Of a stretch of DNA of 64,000 nucleotides, positions 18,205 to 28,160 are shown one piece after another. The position numbers and the translations under genes were made by a program. Each line of letters starts with the position of its first letter. Within the stretch, counting starts at the first letter, position 1. Origin of the DNA: Gammaproteobacteria bacterium 54_18_T64 (GTDB taxonomy: Bacteria > Pseudomonadota > Gammaproteobacteria > Pseudomonadales > Porticoccaceae); the NCBI GenBank assembly GCA_002162825.1, contig MAAU01000059.1, forward strand, positions 41,604 to 105,603. The letters run 5' to 3'. Below the pieces are notes generated by a model that was not told the origin of the DNA, did not search any database, and worked only from the letters and a program-made list of their open reading frames with translations.

Positions 18205-18219
18205 ACTCAACCCAGGCTT
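18184..18219 (-). terminator. Intrinsic terminator of glnK, overlapping the xerC stop codon
   Basis: Read on the minus strand: AAGCCTGGG, a 12-base loop, CCCGGGCTT (one G-U pair), then a run of eight T. It lies 24 bases beyond the glnK stop. Its T run is encoded by the lysine codons at the end of xerC, so the two convergent genes share these bases. Confidence 0.75.
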
Positions 18220-18242
18220 ATACGGTGCTTGCAGCAAATTGT

Positions 18243-18593
<351 letters not shown>

Positions 18594-18630
18594 TCATCTT
18601 CTTCCTAGTCTCAACAGTACACTTTTAGCC

Positions 18631-18669
18631 AACAACAAAAAAGGGAGCTAAGCTCCCTTTTTTGTTGTT
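18631..18669. terminator. Bidirectional-type terminator after amtB
   Basis: A perfect palindrome: AACAAC, six A, GGGAGCT, then A, then the exact complement ending in six T and GTTGTT. Read on the minus strand it lies 22 bases after the amtB stop and 49 bases before the downstream glnK start, and should stop most amtB readthrough. Confidence 0.85.
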
Positions 18670-18691
18670 CCAGGCCTTAAATCAAGGCTTA

Positions 18692-19978
18692 TTATTTCGT
18701 ACTAGTAACAAACTCTGGGTAGGCTTCCATACCACACTCGGAGATATCAACACCTTCGTATTCCTCTTCTTCGCTGACGCGAATACCGCACAATGCTTTC
18801 AGGACAACCCACACCAGTAAGCTAGCACCAAAGACCCAGGCAAAGATCACCCCAATGCCCATTAACTGAGCGGAGAGAGTTGCATCTGGGTTGGACCAAC
18901 AAACGGCCAACAAGCCCCAAACACCGACAACACCGTGAACGGAAATTGCACCAACCGGGTCATCAATCTTCAATTTATCAAAGGTAACCACGGAGAAAAC
19001 CACGAGGACACCACCGATTAAACCGATCACTGTCGAGAGCATGGGTCCGGCAGTCAGCGGTTCAGCCGTAATCGCCACCAAACCAGCCAGTGCGCCGTTA
19101 ATGGCCATGGTTAAATCCGCCTTGCCAAACAGCAAGCGAGCGGTAATCAGAGCGGCGATCAAGCCACCGCAAGCCGCAGCGTTGGTATTGACGAAGATAT
19201 CAGCAACCGCATTGGCCTCACCAATATCGGATATTTTTAACTCTGAGCCGCCGTTAAAACCAAACCAGCCCACCCAGAGAATGAACATACCGAGGGCCGC
19301 CATTGGCATATTGGCACCGGGGATGGGGTTAACTGAGCCGTCTTCGCGGTATTTTCCCTTGCGCGCGCCGAGCAAGATAACGGCAGCGAGTGCCGCAGCA
19401 GCGCCGGTCATATGCACCACACCGGAACCGGCAAAGTCGAGAAAGCCCGCTTCATTGAGGAAACCGCCGCCCCACTTCCACATACCCTGTAGGGGGTAAA
19501 TAACACCCGTCATCACAACGGCAAAGGCCAGGAATGACCAGAGCTTCATACGCTCAGCGACCGCACCGGAGACAATTGACATCGCCGTGGCAACAAAGAC
19601 CACCTGGAAGAAAAAGTCGGATGCACCCGAGTAATAGGTGTAATCACTGGCATCCGCTGCCGCACCGGCCAGCACCTCCTCGGCACTAGCGTTGGCAATG
19701 CTATTGCCAAACCAGCTATCGGGTAGATAACCACCCTCCGAGCCGCCATACATGATGGTATAGCCCATCAGCAGGTACATCACACAGGACACGGCGTAAA
19801 GCGCCACGTTCTTGGTTAAAATTTCTGTGGTATTTTTCGCTCTCACCAGGCCCGATTCGAGCATGGTGAAACCAGCGGCCATCCACATGACCAAAGCGCC
19901 ACACACCAAAAAATAAAAGGTGTCCAGCGCATACTTAATTTCAACGATATCGCTTTCCATTGTTTTCCCCTCAATCAA
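18692..19978 (-). CDS. amtB: Ammonium transporter AmtB
   Basis: Inner-membrane ammonium channel of 428 residues with about eleven transmembrane helices. The two pore histidines are in VVHMTGAAAA and ISVHGVVGVWG. The signature region DFAGSGVVHMTGG-like and the outer phenylalanine/tryptophan recruitment region (GAADASDYTYYSGASDFFFQ area, WGGGFLNEAGFLDF) are recognisable. The C-terminal cytoplasmic tail is short and acidic (EEEEYEGVDIS), the part that P-II docks on. Transcription comes from glnK 25 bases upstream, so glnK-amtB form the classical operon in which GlnK plugs the channel when nitrogen is sufficient. A terminator follows the gene. The start is probably the M giving MESDIVEIKY rather than the first possible M (MIEGKTMESD), as the former sits closer to the usual length; both are in frame. 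Confidence 0.94.
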   Translation of the reverse strand: MIEGKTMESDIVEIKYALDTFYFLVCGALVMWMAAGFTMLESGLVRAKNTTEILTKNVALYAVSCVMYLLMGYTIMYGGSEGGYLPDSWFGNSIANASAEEVLAGAAADASDYTYYSGASDFFFQVVFVATAMSIVSGAVAERMKLWSFLAFAVVMTGVIYPLQGMWKWGGGFLNEAGFLDFAGSGVVHMTGAAAALAAVILLGARKGKYREDGSVNPIPGANMPMAALGMFILWVGWFGFNGGSELKISDIGEANAVADIFVNTNAAACGGLIAALITARLLFGKADLTMAINGALAGLVAITAEPLTAGPMLSTVIGLIGGVLVVFSVVTFDKLKIDDPVGAISVHGVVGVWGLLAVCWSNPDATLSAQLMGIGVIFAWVFGASLLVWVVLKALCGIRVSEEEEYEGVDISECGMEAYPEFVTSTK

Positions 19979-20003
19979 TCTAATCTGATAAATAGTTGTT
20001 TAT

Positions 20004-20832
<829 letters not shown>

Positions 20833-22311
20833 ATGTCACTGGCCGTCATTTACACACGGGCAAAATCTGGCATTAGCGCACCATTGGTCACGGTGGAAGT
20901 CCACCTCTCCAACGGTCTACCCAGTCTCAGTATCGTTGGCTTGCCTGAAGCGGCGGTAAAGGAAAGCAAGGACAGGGTACGCAGCGCCTTGCTAAACAGT
21001 CACTTCGAATTTCCCGCACGGCGCATCACCATCAACCTGGCCCCCGCCGACCTACCCAAGGAAGGTGGTCGCTTTGACCTACCCATAGCACTGGGCATAC
21101 TCGCCGCCTCGGGACAACTGCCACTAGACATACTAAAAGAGCACGAATTTATTGGTGAACTGGCTCTTTCTGGCGAGCTGAGACCCGTCGATGGTATTTT
21201 GCCGAGCGCTCTTGCCTGCGGTAAAAACCAGCGCAAGATGATATTGCCCCAGGCCAACGGCCGCGAGGCAGCCCTCGCGAGCAAGACTGCCGTTTGCACC
21301 GCCCAGCACCTCCTGGAAGTTTGCGCTCATTTACAGGGTAGGGAGACTTTGCCTCTGCAAAGTCACTATCAAGAAACTGAATTCCCCCTCACCGCAGACA
21401 TCAATGAAGTGATTGGTCAGCACCAGGCCAAGCGCGCACTGGAGATTGCCGCCGCCGGCGCCCACAACCTACTCTTTAGCGGCCCTCCCGGAACGGGAAA
21501 AACCATGCTAGCCAGTCGCCTAGCCAGTATATTACCGCCCCTCGACGAAAGTGATGCCCTGGAAGTTGCCGCCATCTACTCGGTGAGTAATGATCAAACT
21601 CGAACTAATTTTTTTGAACGCCCCTTCCGCTCTCCACACCACACCGCATCGAGCGTATCATTGGTCGGCGGCGGCAGCTCGCCCCGCCCAGGTGAAGTGT
21701 CTAAGGCCCACCACGGCGTACTCTTTCTCGATGAATTACCGGAATTCCCTCGCAAGGTTCTAGAGGTACTAAGAGAGCCCCTGGAATCGGGCTCAATATT
21801 GATAGCCAGGGCGCAGACAAGCATCGAGTATCCCGCCAATTTTATGCTGATCGCGGCAATGAACCCCTGCCCCTGTGGCTATTTCGGCGAGCAGCGCTGC
21901 AGCTGTACTCCCGGTGTAGTCAATCGTTACCGGGATAAAATATCGGGGCCACTACTGGATAGAATAGACCTTCAAGTCCATGTACCCCGCGTACCTCACC
22001 GCGAGTTAACGGCCACCAAGCCAGCGACAGAAAGTAGTACATGCATACGCGAGCGCGTGGTCGCGGCGAGACAAAAACAACAGCTTCGCCAAGCCAGCCT
22101 CAACGCCCAACTATCTCGCAAACAACTGGATCAGTTCTGCCGGCTCAACGGGGAGCAGCGTGAAATGATGAACACGGCCATTGAACGTTTGGATCTTTCG
22201 GCTCGTGGCTTTCACCGGGTATTGAAAGTTGCTCGTACCATTGCCGATATTGAAAACCAGGATGAAATCCAAAACCAACACCTGCACGAAGCCCTGGCCT
22301 ACCGCCTGTAA
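20833..22311 (+). CDS. comM: ComM/YifB family AAA+ protein (Mg-chelatase-like)
   Basis: A 492-residue AAA+ ATPase of the YifB/ComM family. ComM acts as a hexameric helicase that promotes branch migration during natural transformation; the gene is widespread also in non-competent species. The N-terminal Lon-like/ChlI domain spans about residues 1-170. The Walker A motif GPPGTGKT is at residues 217-224, followed by the Mg-chelatase-type PFRSPHHTAS segment and Walker B LFLDELPEF. A zinc-like cysteine set CPCGYFGEQRCSC is conserved in the family, and the C-terminal Mg_chelatase_C helix bundle closes the protein. The ribosome site is AAGGAAG about six bases before the ATG. It is divergent from glnK; in Pseudomonas ubiK lies between the two, but no ubiK is visible here. 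Confidence 0.95.
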   Translation: MSLAVIYTRAKSGISAPLVTVEVHLSNGLPSLSIVGLPEAAVKESKDRVRSALLNSHFEFPARRITINLAPADLPKEGGRFDLPIALGILAASGQLPLDILKEHEFIGELALSGELRPVDGILPSALACGKNQRKMILPQANGREAALASKTAVCTAQHLLEVCAHLQGRETLPLQSHYQETEFPLTADINEVIGQHQAKRALEIAAAGAHNLLFSGPPGTGKTMLASRLASILPPLDESDALEVAAIYSVSNDQTRTNFFERPFRSPHHTASSVSLVGGGSSPRPGEVSKAHHGVLFLDELPEFPRKVLEVLREPLESGSILIARAQTSIEYPANFMLIAAMNPCPCGYFGEQRCSCTPGVVNRYRDKISGPLLDRIDLQVHVPRVPHRELTATKPATESSTCIRERVVAARQKQQLRQASLNAQLSRKQLDQFCRLNGEQREMMNTAIERLDLSARGFHRVLKVARTIADIENQDEIQNQHLHEALAYRL

Positions 22312-22340
22312 GCCCGCGGTACAGCTCGAGCGCCTGGGAA

Positions 22341-22550
22341 TTAATGGTCGAGGCGGAAACCGACTTTGATGGTAGCCTGCCAATGTTTTACTTTTCCATC
22401 TTCGATATAACCGCGACTCTCAACCACTTGAAACCAGTGTAAATGCTTAATTGTCTTAGTCGCTTCCGCGATGGCTGCGCTGATCGCGTCGTCAGTACCT
22501 GTGGTCGAGCTACCTGTCACTTCGATATGCTTATAGATATGTCCGGGCAT
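22341..22550 (-). CDS. Dodecin family flavin-binding protein
   Basis: A 69-residue protein of the dodecin family, which forms hollow dodecamers that store flavin (FMN, riboflavin or lumichrome) in the cytoplasm. The sequence runs HIYKHIEVTGSS, a helix with DAISAAIAEATKTI, then HLHWFQVVESRGYI, the strand pair that carries the conserved flavin-stacking tryptophan (W39), and finally HWQATIKVGFRL. Length and order match the family from end to end. The frame extends upstream, but a GAGGA lies seven bases before the ATG at 22548-22550, which fits the family start MPGHIYKH. It converges on comM (29 bp apart). No cognate flavin-biosynthesis gene is nearby. Confidence 0.92.
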   Translation of the reverse strand: MPGHIYKHIEVTGSSTTGTDDAISAAIAEATKTIKHLHWFQVVESRGYIEDGKVKHWQATIKVGFRLDH

Positions 22551-22721
22551 CATGAAATCCTCTAAGCCAATCATTTCAACACCAGCCCGAGCAAAAAACC
22601 GCGCCGGAATCGGATAGTGCGCGCACCCTTGATTGAGCATTCGCCACTACCCAGAGCTTAGACAAAGGCCCTTCATCCCGCCAATAACTTTACTATTTTT
22701 TGTTTTAGAAACCGTGCTCAA

Positions 22722-25220
22722 TCAAAAATATTTAGCGCTAAATTCACTCGCAGGCACGGGCCTGGAATAGAGAAAACCCTGGAATATCTGACAACCGATG
22801 GCATGTAAAAAACTGGCCTGCTCACTGTTTTCGACACCTTCAGCAACAGGACTCAGAGAGAAGTGACGGGCAATATCCATAATTGTTTTTACAATGGCCG
22901 CATCATCTTTGTCGCTAATAATATTACGCACGTAGGTCTTATCAATTTTTATTTCATCGAGGGGCAGGCGTTTCAAATAATACAGGGAGGAGTAACCCGT
23001 GCCAAAGTCGTCAATGGCTATCTTCACACCCAATTGTTTTAATTGATTGAGCTTTTCGACGGTTTCATCAATATCTTCTATTAACATGCCCTCGGTAATT
23101 TCTAGCATGATACTTTCCGGGAGCACATTATTGCGCTGAATAACATCCTCTATACTGAAGACGAAGTCTTTGCGCCTAAATTGTACGGGACTAATATTCA
23201 CCGAGACGCTAAAACCCTGCTTTAAACAAGCCGTATCTTGCCAAGTTTTTAACTGGGCACAGGTCGCCTCCATCACCCATTGTCCAATGTCGACAATCAA
23301 GCCCGTCTCCTCGGCAATACCGATAAACTCAACCGGCGGAATCATGCCCTTATCGGCATGTTGCCAACGAATAAGAGCTTCCGCCCCCAAGGGCTGTCCC
23401 GCGCTGTCTACCTTGGGTTGATAATATAATTCAAACTCCTGTTGCTTAATGGCATGGCGTAAATCCTGCTCGATAAGCACGCGTTTGTCGGCGTCTTGCT
23501 GCTGCTCGGCGCGATAAAAAGCCACCGCATTACGACCATTTTGCTTTGCCTGATACATCGCAACATCGGCATTTTGTATCACCTTTTCCGCCGTATCGCC
23601 GTCCTGGGGGAAAACCGCCAGGCCAATACTGGACGACATATGGTAATTGAGGCCATTGATAATATAGTCATCGGCCAGTGTTGCGCGCAACTTGTCGGCA
23701 ATCACTCGCGCCTTGTGAGCCACCATATGGGCACCCCCGGCAATAATCGGCACCACCACCACAAACTCATCGCCGCCGATACGAGCAACGGTGTCATCGG
23801 TACGAAAAACATCCAACAATCGCCGCGCCACTTCTATCAATAAAATATCGCCACTGGCATGGCCCAGGCTGTCATTGAGTAACTTGAAGCGATCCAGATC
23901 GAGATAAAACACCGCGCCACTGGTGGCGTTTCTTTTCGATGATGCGCAATACTGGTGCAGCCTATCCAGCAACAAACGGCGATTGGCCAGTTTTGTCAGT
24001 GGGTCGTAATAGGCCAGGCGGCTGATTTCTTGCTGGGCATTTTTGTACTCCGTGATATTGGACACGGCTGCACGCACCATGACGGGCCGCTCATTGCTAT
24101 CGCATTCCACCTGGCCCTGAGTTCGTAGCCAGAGCAGATCCCCCTGTGGTCGCTGAAAACGACTCTCCATTTCAAAGGGTCGGCCAGCGCCAATATCCTC
24201 AAGCACCGTCACCAGTAATTCCACGTCATCCTCGAACACGAGACTGCGCAGGCCATTAAAACTGGTTGGCAGCGCCTCATCAGACAGCCCGAATAACTGG
24301 CTAGCACCATCAGACCAGGACATTTTATCCGTGGAAATATCGGCTTCCCAAATGACAATGCCACCCGCCTTGGTGGCCAGGCGTGTCATTTGCTCCTTGT
24401 GTGCCAGTTCATCCAGTAGGCCCTGTCGCTCGAGTTCCATGCGCTTGCGATCGGTAATATCCCGAACATTGGCAAACGTCAGCCGCCTGCCGTAGTAATC
24501 AAAACCGCTAAAGCTCACCTCCACTTCGCGGGGCTCGCCATTGGGCAAGCAAAGCAACCACTCAATGGTACCAATACGCCCCCTTTCGAGCGCTGATAAA
24601 ACACGGTTTAACTTTTCAACGGCCTCTATGCCGTCACTTTGCACGTCCATCGACAATTCGGTAATGGGCAAACCCACCAGTTCATTCTTGTCACGCTGAG
24701 AAAGGCGGGCAAACTGCTCATTACAGGCCTCGATATGGCCGCCGTCTAGCACCACTGCCGCCTCCGGCAAAGAGTCAATAAGCTGGCGAAAAGATTTTTC
24801 CGATTCCGGAGCAACAATGATTTTGGGTATCAAACCACCGATTTCCTGACAGTTCACAAGATAGTGCCCCGGATCATCTTCTTGGCTGGGAAGGTGTGCC
24901 AGTGTTTCCACCAACTCAATATGCCGACCATCCCAGGTATCACGCAGGGTTTTTCCCGTATAGCTATTCACCGCTTCATCGCTGGGCGAATCGTCCCCAG
25001 CACACGAGTGTAGGAAATCGAGAAAGCCTATATCTTCCTGCTCGACATAGAGCTCATCCAGTGTCGAGCCAATCAACATATCGGCAGGAAAGCCCGTCAG
25101 CTTTAAAAATGCCGGATTGACCTTGATTATTTTCCGTGTCGCATCAGCGATAACAGACGGCTGGCCGGCGTCAAAAGCCAATGCCGCAACCGCTGTATTA
25201 GCGTCGCTCATTTTTTGCAT
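22722..25220 (-). CDS. PAS-GGDEF-EAL cyclic-di-GMP signalling protein
   Basis: An 832-residue soluble sensor of cyclic-di-GMP turnover. The first part (roughly residues 10-400) contains three PAS-type domains: the first begins with SVIADATRKIIKVNPAF, the second with AAVVLDGGHIEACNEQF, and the third with IVIWEADISTDKMSWSD, each followed by a PAC-like region. The diguanylate cyclase domain has an intact GGDEF (ARIGGDEF), preceded by an RTDD I-site exactly five residues before it, so product inhibition is possible. The phosphodiesterase domain has EALIRW, the metal-binding LEITEG, DDFGTGYSS and the KIDKTYV lysine, so it also looks active. No membrane helix is predicted. The direction of its net activity cannot be told from sequence. 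A GGGG lies before the first ATG. Confidence 0.95.
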   Translation of the reverse strand: MQKMSDANTAVAALAFDAGQPSVIADATRKIIKVNPAFLKLTGFPADMLIGSTLDELYVEQEDIGFLDFLHSCAGDDSPSDEAVNSYTGKTLRDTWDGRHIELVETLAHLPSQEDDPGHYLVNCQEIGGLIPKIIVAPESEKSFRQLIDSLPEAAVVLDGGHIEACNEQFARLSQRDKNELVGLPITELSMDVQSDGIEAVEKLNRVLSALERGRIGTIEWLLCLPNGEPREVEVSFSGFDYYGRRLTFANVRDITDRKRMELERQGLLDELAHKEQMTRLATKAGGIVIWEADISTDKMSWSDGASQLFGLSDEALPTSFNGLRSLVFEDDVELLVTVLEDIGAGRPFEMESRFQRPQGDLLWLRTQGQVECDSNERPVMVRAAVSNITEYKNAQQEISRLAYYDPLTKLANRRLLLDRLHQYCASSKRNATSGAVFYLDLDRFKLLNDSLGHASGDILLIEVARRLLDVFRTDDTVARIGGDEFVVVVPIIAGGAHMVAHKARVIADKLRATLADDYIINGLNYHMSSSIGLAVFPQDGDTAEKVIQNADVAMYQAKQNGRNAVAFYRAEQQQDADKRVLIEQDLRHAIKQQEFELYYQPKVDSAGQPLGAEALIRWQHADKGMIPPVEFIGIAEETGLIVDIGQWVMEATCAQLKTWQDTACLKQGFSVSVNISPVQFRRKDFVFSIEDVIQRNNVLPESIMLEITEGMLIEDIDETVEKLNQLKQLGVKIAIDDFGTGYSSLYYLKRLPLDEIKIDKTYVRNIISDKDDAAIVKTIMDIARHFSLSPVAEGVENSEQASFLHAIGCQIFQGFLYSRPVPASEFSAKYF

Positions 25221-25291
25221 GTCAGCCCCTGCAATATCCGGTCATTACAGTGACTCACATTTTTTAACTACTTTCATCAATGCACCCGCCC

Positions 25292-25882
25292 TCACAAAGG
25301 TTTCGGCTCAGGGAATTTCATGCGATTCGCGGCCTTTTTTTCTTCACTTTTGCGTAGCAAAATTAATGTCGCACCCAAACCACCACTGTGCCGAGGCGCG
25401 CTGTGGAAGGCCAGAACCTCCGGCAGCTGTGGCAACCAATAATTGACACAACTTTTCAACAGTGCCGGGTTTTCCCTGTGCTCACCTTTGCCGTGGGTAA
25501 TTGAGCCACAGCGAATATTGTGAGCGACACAATCACGGACAAAATGCAGTACTTCTATTCGCGCTTGCACGACCGTTAGACGGTGTAAATCCAAACTCGA
25601 CTCAACGCTATAGCGGCCCTGCTTTAAGTGACGAAAAACACCGTGCTGAACCCCATCCCGTTTAAAGGATAGGGTGTCGAGAGCCTTGACCCGAGGTACA
25701 TGCTCTGCTCCTGGAAGGAAATCATCCTCATTCTCACTCACTTTGACAGCTGCCATGCGCCGCGACACTAGTGTCGGACTATTTCTATCCACCAGAATTT
25801 TCAAGCCAAGCCCAAGCTGGGTGACGGGCTCAACATCACCGACGAACTCACGAAACAGTTTTTTTTCTTCTTCTTCGATCAT
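25292..25882 (-). CDS. smrA: Smr-domain protein SmrA-like
   Basis: A 196-residue protein with a C-terminal Smr (small MutS-related) domain. The domain motifs LDLHRLTV (residues about 97-104), SITHGKGEHRE and the FHSAPRHSGGLGATLILLR end are all present. Smr domains are nicking endonucleases on DNA or RNA. The stand-alone SmrA and SmrB proteins of gammaproteobacteria act in ribosome rescue or DNA metabolism, and the HGKG loop and DLH motif suggest catalytic ability. The N-terminal 90 residues are charged and less conserved. AAAGGG lies just before the ATG. It is on the same strand as and 71 bp upstream of the PAS-GGDEF-EAL gene. I cannot separate SmrA from SmrB with certainty. Confidence 0.85.
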   Translation of the reverse strand: MIEEEEKKLFREFVGDVEPVTQLGLGLKILVDRNSPTLVSRRMAAVKVSENEDDFLPGAEHVPRVKALDTLSFKRDGVQHGVFRHLKQGRYSVESSLDLHRLTVVQARIEVLHFVRDCVAHNIRCGSITHGKGEHRENPALLKSCVNYWLPQLPEVLAFHSAPRHSGGLGATLILLRKSEEKKAANRMKFPEPKPL

Positions 25883-26043
25883 CGCCCTTTACTCTCACCG
25901 TCAATTGACTCACTGAGCACAACTGGGTGATTCTAACAGCCCCCCTCTTCAGAAGGTGTGTACTCTCTAACACTTACTAATATCCATACCCCAAAAACAA
26001 GCATATTTCCCTCTCGCGATAGTAATTTAAGCCTGGGCGGAAA

Positions 26044-27504
26044 CTACAAATACGGCGAAAAAAGCCAGCAAAGGGCGTCTCGGCTCCGTGACAGCAGCGA
26101 GCGACCATCCAGATCAGACAGGCCTAACTCCACTCCGCCGGCGACCCTCCGTTCAAACTCCTGTTCCAACTCTACGGCCAGCAGTGGGTCATATATTTCA
26201 ACACTGAGCTCATAGTTTAAACGCAGGCTACGGGAGTCAAGATTAGCCGAGCCAATCAGTAAATACTGCCCATCCACCAAAAACAACTTGCTGTGGTTAA
26301 AGGGCGGGGCCTGGTAGACAACCCTGACATTGTAGTAAAGCAGTTCCCAAAGCATGTTACGCATGGCCCAATGGACGTAGGGCAAATTGTTTTTCTCCGG
26401 TAGTACCAGCGTCACCACCACACCGCGCAAGGCGGCTGTTTGCAGGGCCGTCAGCATTTCTCGCGGCGGCAAAAAATAGGGTGTCATGATGCGAATCGAC
26501 GACTTGGCCTGTGCTATCGCCGCCATGAGCACATGGCTGAGTTTGTCGAGGTTCATATCCGGCCCATCGACAATCACCCGACAGCGACTGTCACCGCACT
26601 CACTAGGCTCAGTACTGCCTGCTTTCACTACTCTACCACTTGCCAACTGCCAGGTTTGAGTAAAGCCAGCCGTCAGCTGGGCGACGATGGGGCCTTGAAA
26701 CTGAAAGTGAATATCGGCCGTCTTTTTTTTGTTCGCACTTTCTGCGACAAGATGCCGGTCACCCAGGTTCATGCCACCGGTAAAGGCTATTTGGCCATCG
26801 ACCAGCAATAATTTTCGATGGTTGCGCAGGTTAAAACCCGGCAACACCGGCATTAAACGAGGTGGGTGAAAGCGCTCGACACGGATACCGCGACGACGCA
26901 AGCGGCTGCTAATCCGCGGCCAGGAGTAGAGATCACCCATGCCATCGACAATCACCCTCACCGCGGCACCGCGACTTTGGGCGCCGTAAAGGGCCTCTGC
27001 AAATGCCCCACCCGAAGCATTACTTTCAAAAATATAGGTACTTAAATCGACGCTCCTCTCCGCCCCGTTGATGGCATCTAACATCGCGGGAAAGGCCTGC
27101 TCACCATTGCGTAAAATCACCACTCGATTCCCCTCCAGCAAGGGTAAGCCCGTGAGCGCATAGGTAGCACGAATTAGTGGGCTAAATTCGTTTTGCACCT
27201 TGCCATAGCAAGGTATCTCAGACAGGGGTTCTTCACCCCGCTCGAAGTCGACAAAGCGGCGCTGGTGGGCACCATCCCGCCACAGCTGAGCCCGGTGGTG
27301 AACGCGGTTAATACCAAACAAAAAATACAGGGCCGGGCCAATAATGGGGAACAACAAACAGACGCCGATCCAGCCCATCGCAGCGCGGGGATCGCGCTTA
27401 TAGAGCAGCGCGTGCCACATGGTGACAGGGGCGAGGACGAGCGCGAGGGCAATCAGGCTATTGACCATAAGGTCGAGCCCATTGACCTCGCTTAACGCTA
27501 TCAT
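26044..27504 (-). CDS. cls: Cardiolipin synthase (Cls/ClsA type)
   Basis: Phospholipase D superfamily enzyme of about 486 residues. It transfers a phosphatidyl group from one phosphatidylglycerol to another to make cardiolipin at the inner membrane. Two N-terminal transmembrane helices (about residues 10-55) are followed by the two HKD active-site motifs, HRKLLLVDGQIAFTGGMN in the middle and HSKLFLVDGQYLLIGSAN near the C-terminus. The C-terminal end DPLLAVELEQEF is standard for ClsA. The frame begins with a TTG (27505-27507) directly followed by an ATG at 27502-27504, which I take as the start. No companion gene is evident; it stands alone, divergent from the CinA-like gene. Confidence 0.94.
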   Translation of the reverse strand: MIALSEVNGLDLMVNSLIALALVLAPVTMWHALLYKRDPRAAMGWIGVCLLFPIIGPALYFLFGINRVHHRAQLWRDGAHQRRFVDFERGEEPLSEIPCYGKVQNEFSPLIRATYALTGLPLLEGNRVVILRNGEQAFPAMLDAINGAERSVDLSTYIFESNASGGAFAEALYGAQSRGAAVRVIVDGMGDLYSWPRISSRLRRRGIRVERFHPPRLMPVLPGFNLRNHRKLLLVDGQIAFTGGMNLGDRHLVAESANKKKTADIHFQFQGPIVAQLTAGFTQTWQLASGRVVKAGSTEPSECGDSRCRVIVDGPDMNLDKLSHVLMAAIAQAKSSIRIMTPYFLPPREMLTALQTAALRGVVVTLVLPEKNNLPYVHWAMRNMLWELLYYNVRVVYQAPPFNHSKLFLVDGQYLLIGSANLDSRSLRLNYELSVEIYDPLLAVELEQEFERRVAGGVELGLSDLDGRSLLSRSRDALCWLFSPYL

Positions 27505-27646
27505 CAAGCAGAGTGCTCTTGTTTTATAGTAGGCTCCTATTGATATAGCAGGCTGAGGTTCTCAGTATGGTGCCGATAAGCAACAATAACAATTTAACAA
27601 GCTGCCCCACATTCAACAGAAGTTCGGGGCCCTAAAAGGAGCACCT

Positions 27647-28150
27647 ATGCATTCGCTACTAACATTAGGCAAGCCCGTGGGCGAGTTGCTAAAACAAGGC
27701 AACCAAACCTTGGCCGTTTGCGAGTCATCCATTGCCGGTTTGCTATCGGCCGCGCTGGTCTCCGTGCCCGGGGCATCGGCCTATTTTCTCGGTGGTACAG
27801 TCGTCTACACCCTCGAATCTCGTCGCCAATTCCTCGACATGAGCGATAGCGATATGAAGGGAGTTCGCAGTGCCACGGAAAAATATGCCCTGCTCTGTGC
27901 CCGCAGTATTCACAACACACTGGGCGGTACCTGGGCCCTGGCCGAAACCGGTGCCACCGGCCCCGCTGCCAATCCCTATAAAGACCCTCCGGGTACAGCC
28001 TGGTTCGCTGTCACCGGTCCCATTGAGAAAACCCTGCAAATTAAAACCGGCCATAATAAGCGTGAAGAAAATATGTGGCAGTTTGCCGCAGCGGCCCTGG
28101 GCCTACTTGAAGAGTACATCTGCGAGGCTGCAACACTCGGCAATAGCTAA
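27647..28150 (+). CDS. CinA C-terminal domain protein, divergent PncC-like
   Basis: A 167-residue protein made only of a CinA C-terminal domain. In PncC this domain deamidates nicotinamide mononucleotide for NAD recycling. The fold is recognisable from VPGASAYFLGGTVVYT, then SATEKYALLCARSI, then ETGATGPAANPYKDPPGTAWFAV. However, the catalytic signature is altered: the usual AES-C/S-TGG reads CESSIAG, and the lysine that normally follows in the tyrosine-containing strand (YSN-AK) reads YTLESRR. The serine is kept but the TGG loop and lysine are changed, so the deamidase reaction is uncertain. An AAAAGGAG lies seven bases before the ATG, an excellent ribosome site. It converges on the GST gene with a 10-bp gap. 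Confidence 0.8.
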   Translation: MHSLLTLGKPVGELLKQGNQTLAVCESSIAGLLSAALVSVPGASAYFLGGTVVYTLESRRQFLDMSDSDMKGVRSATEKYALLCARSIHNTLGGTWALAETGATGPAANPYKDPPGTAWFAVTGPIEKTLQIKTGHNKREENMWQFAAAALGLLEEYICEAATLGNS

Positions 28151-28160
28151 AGACGCATAA

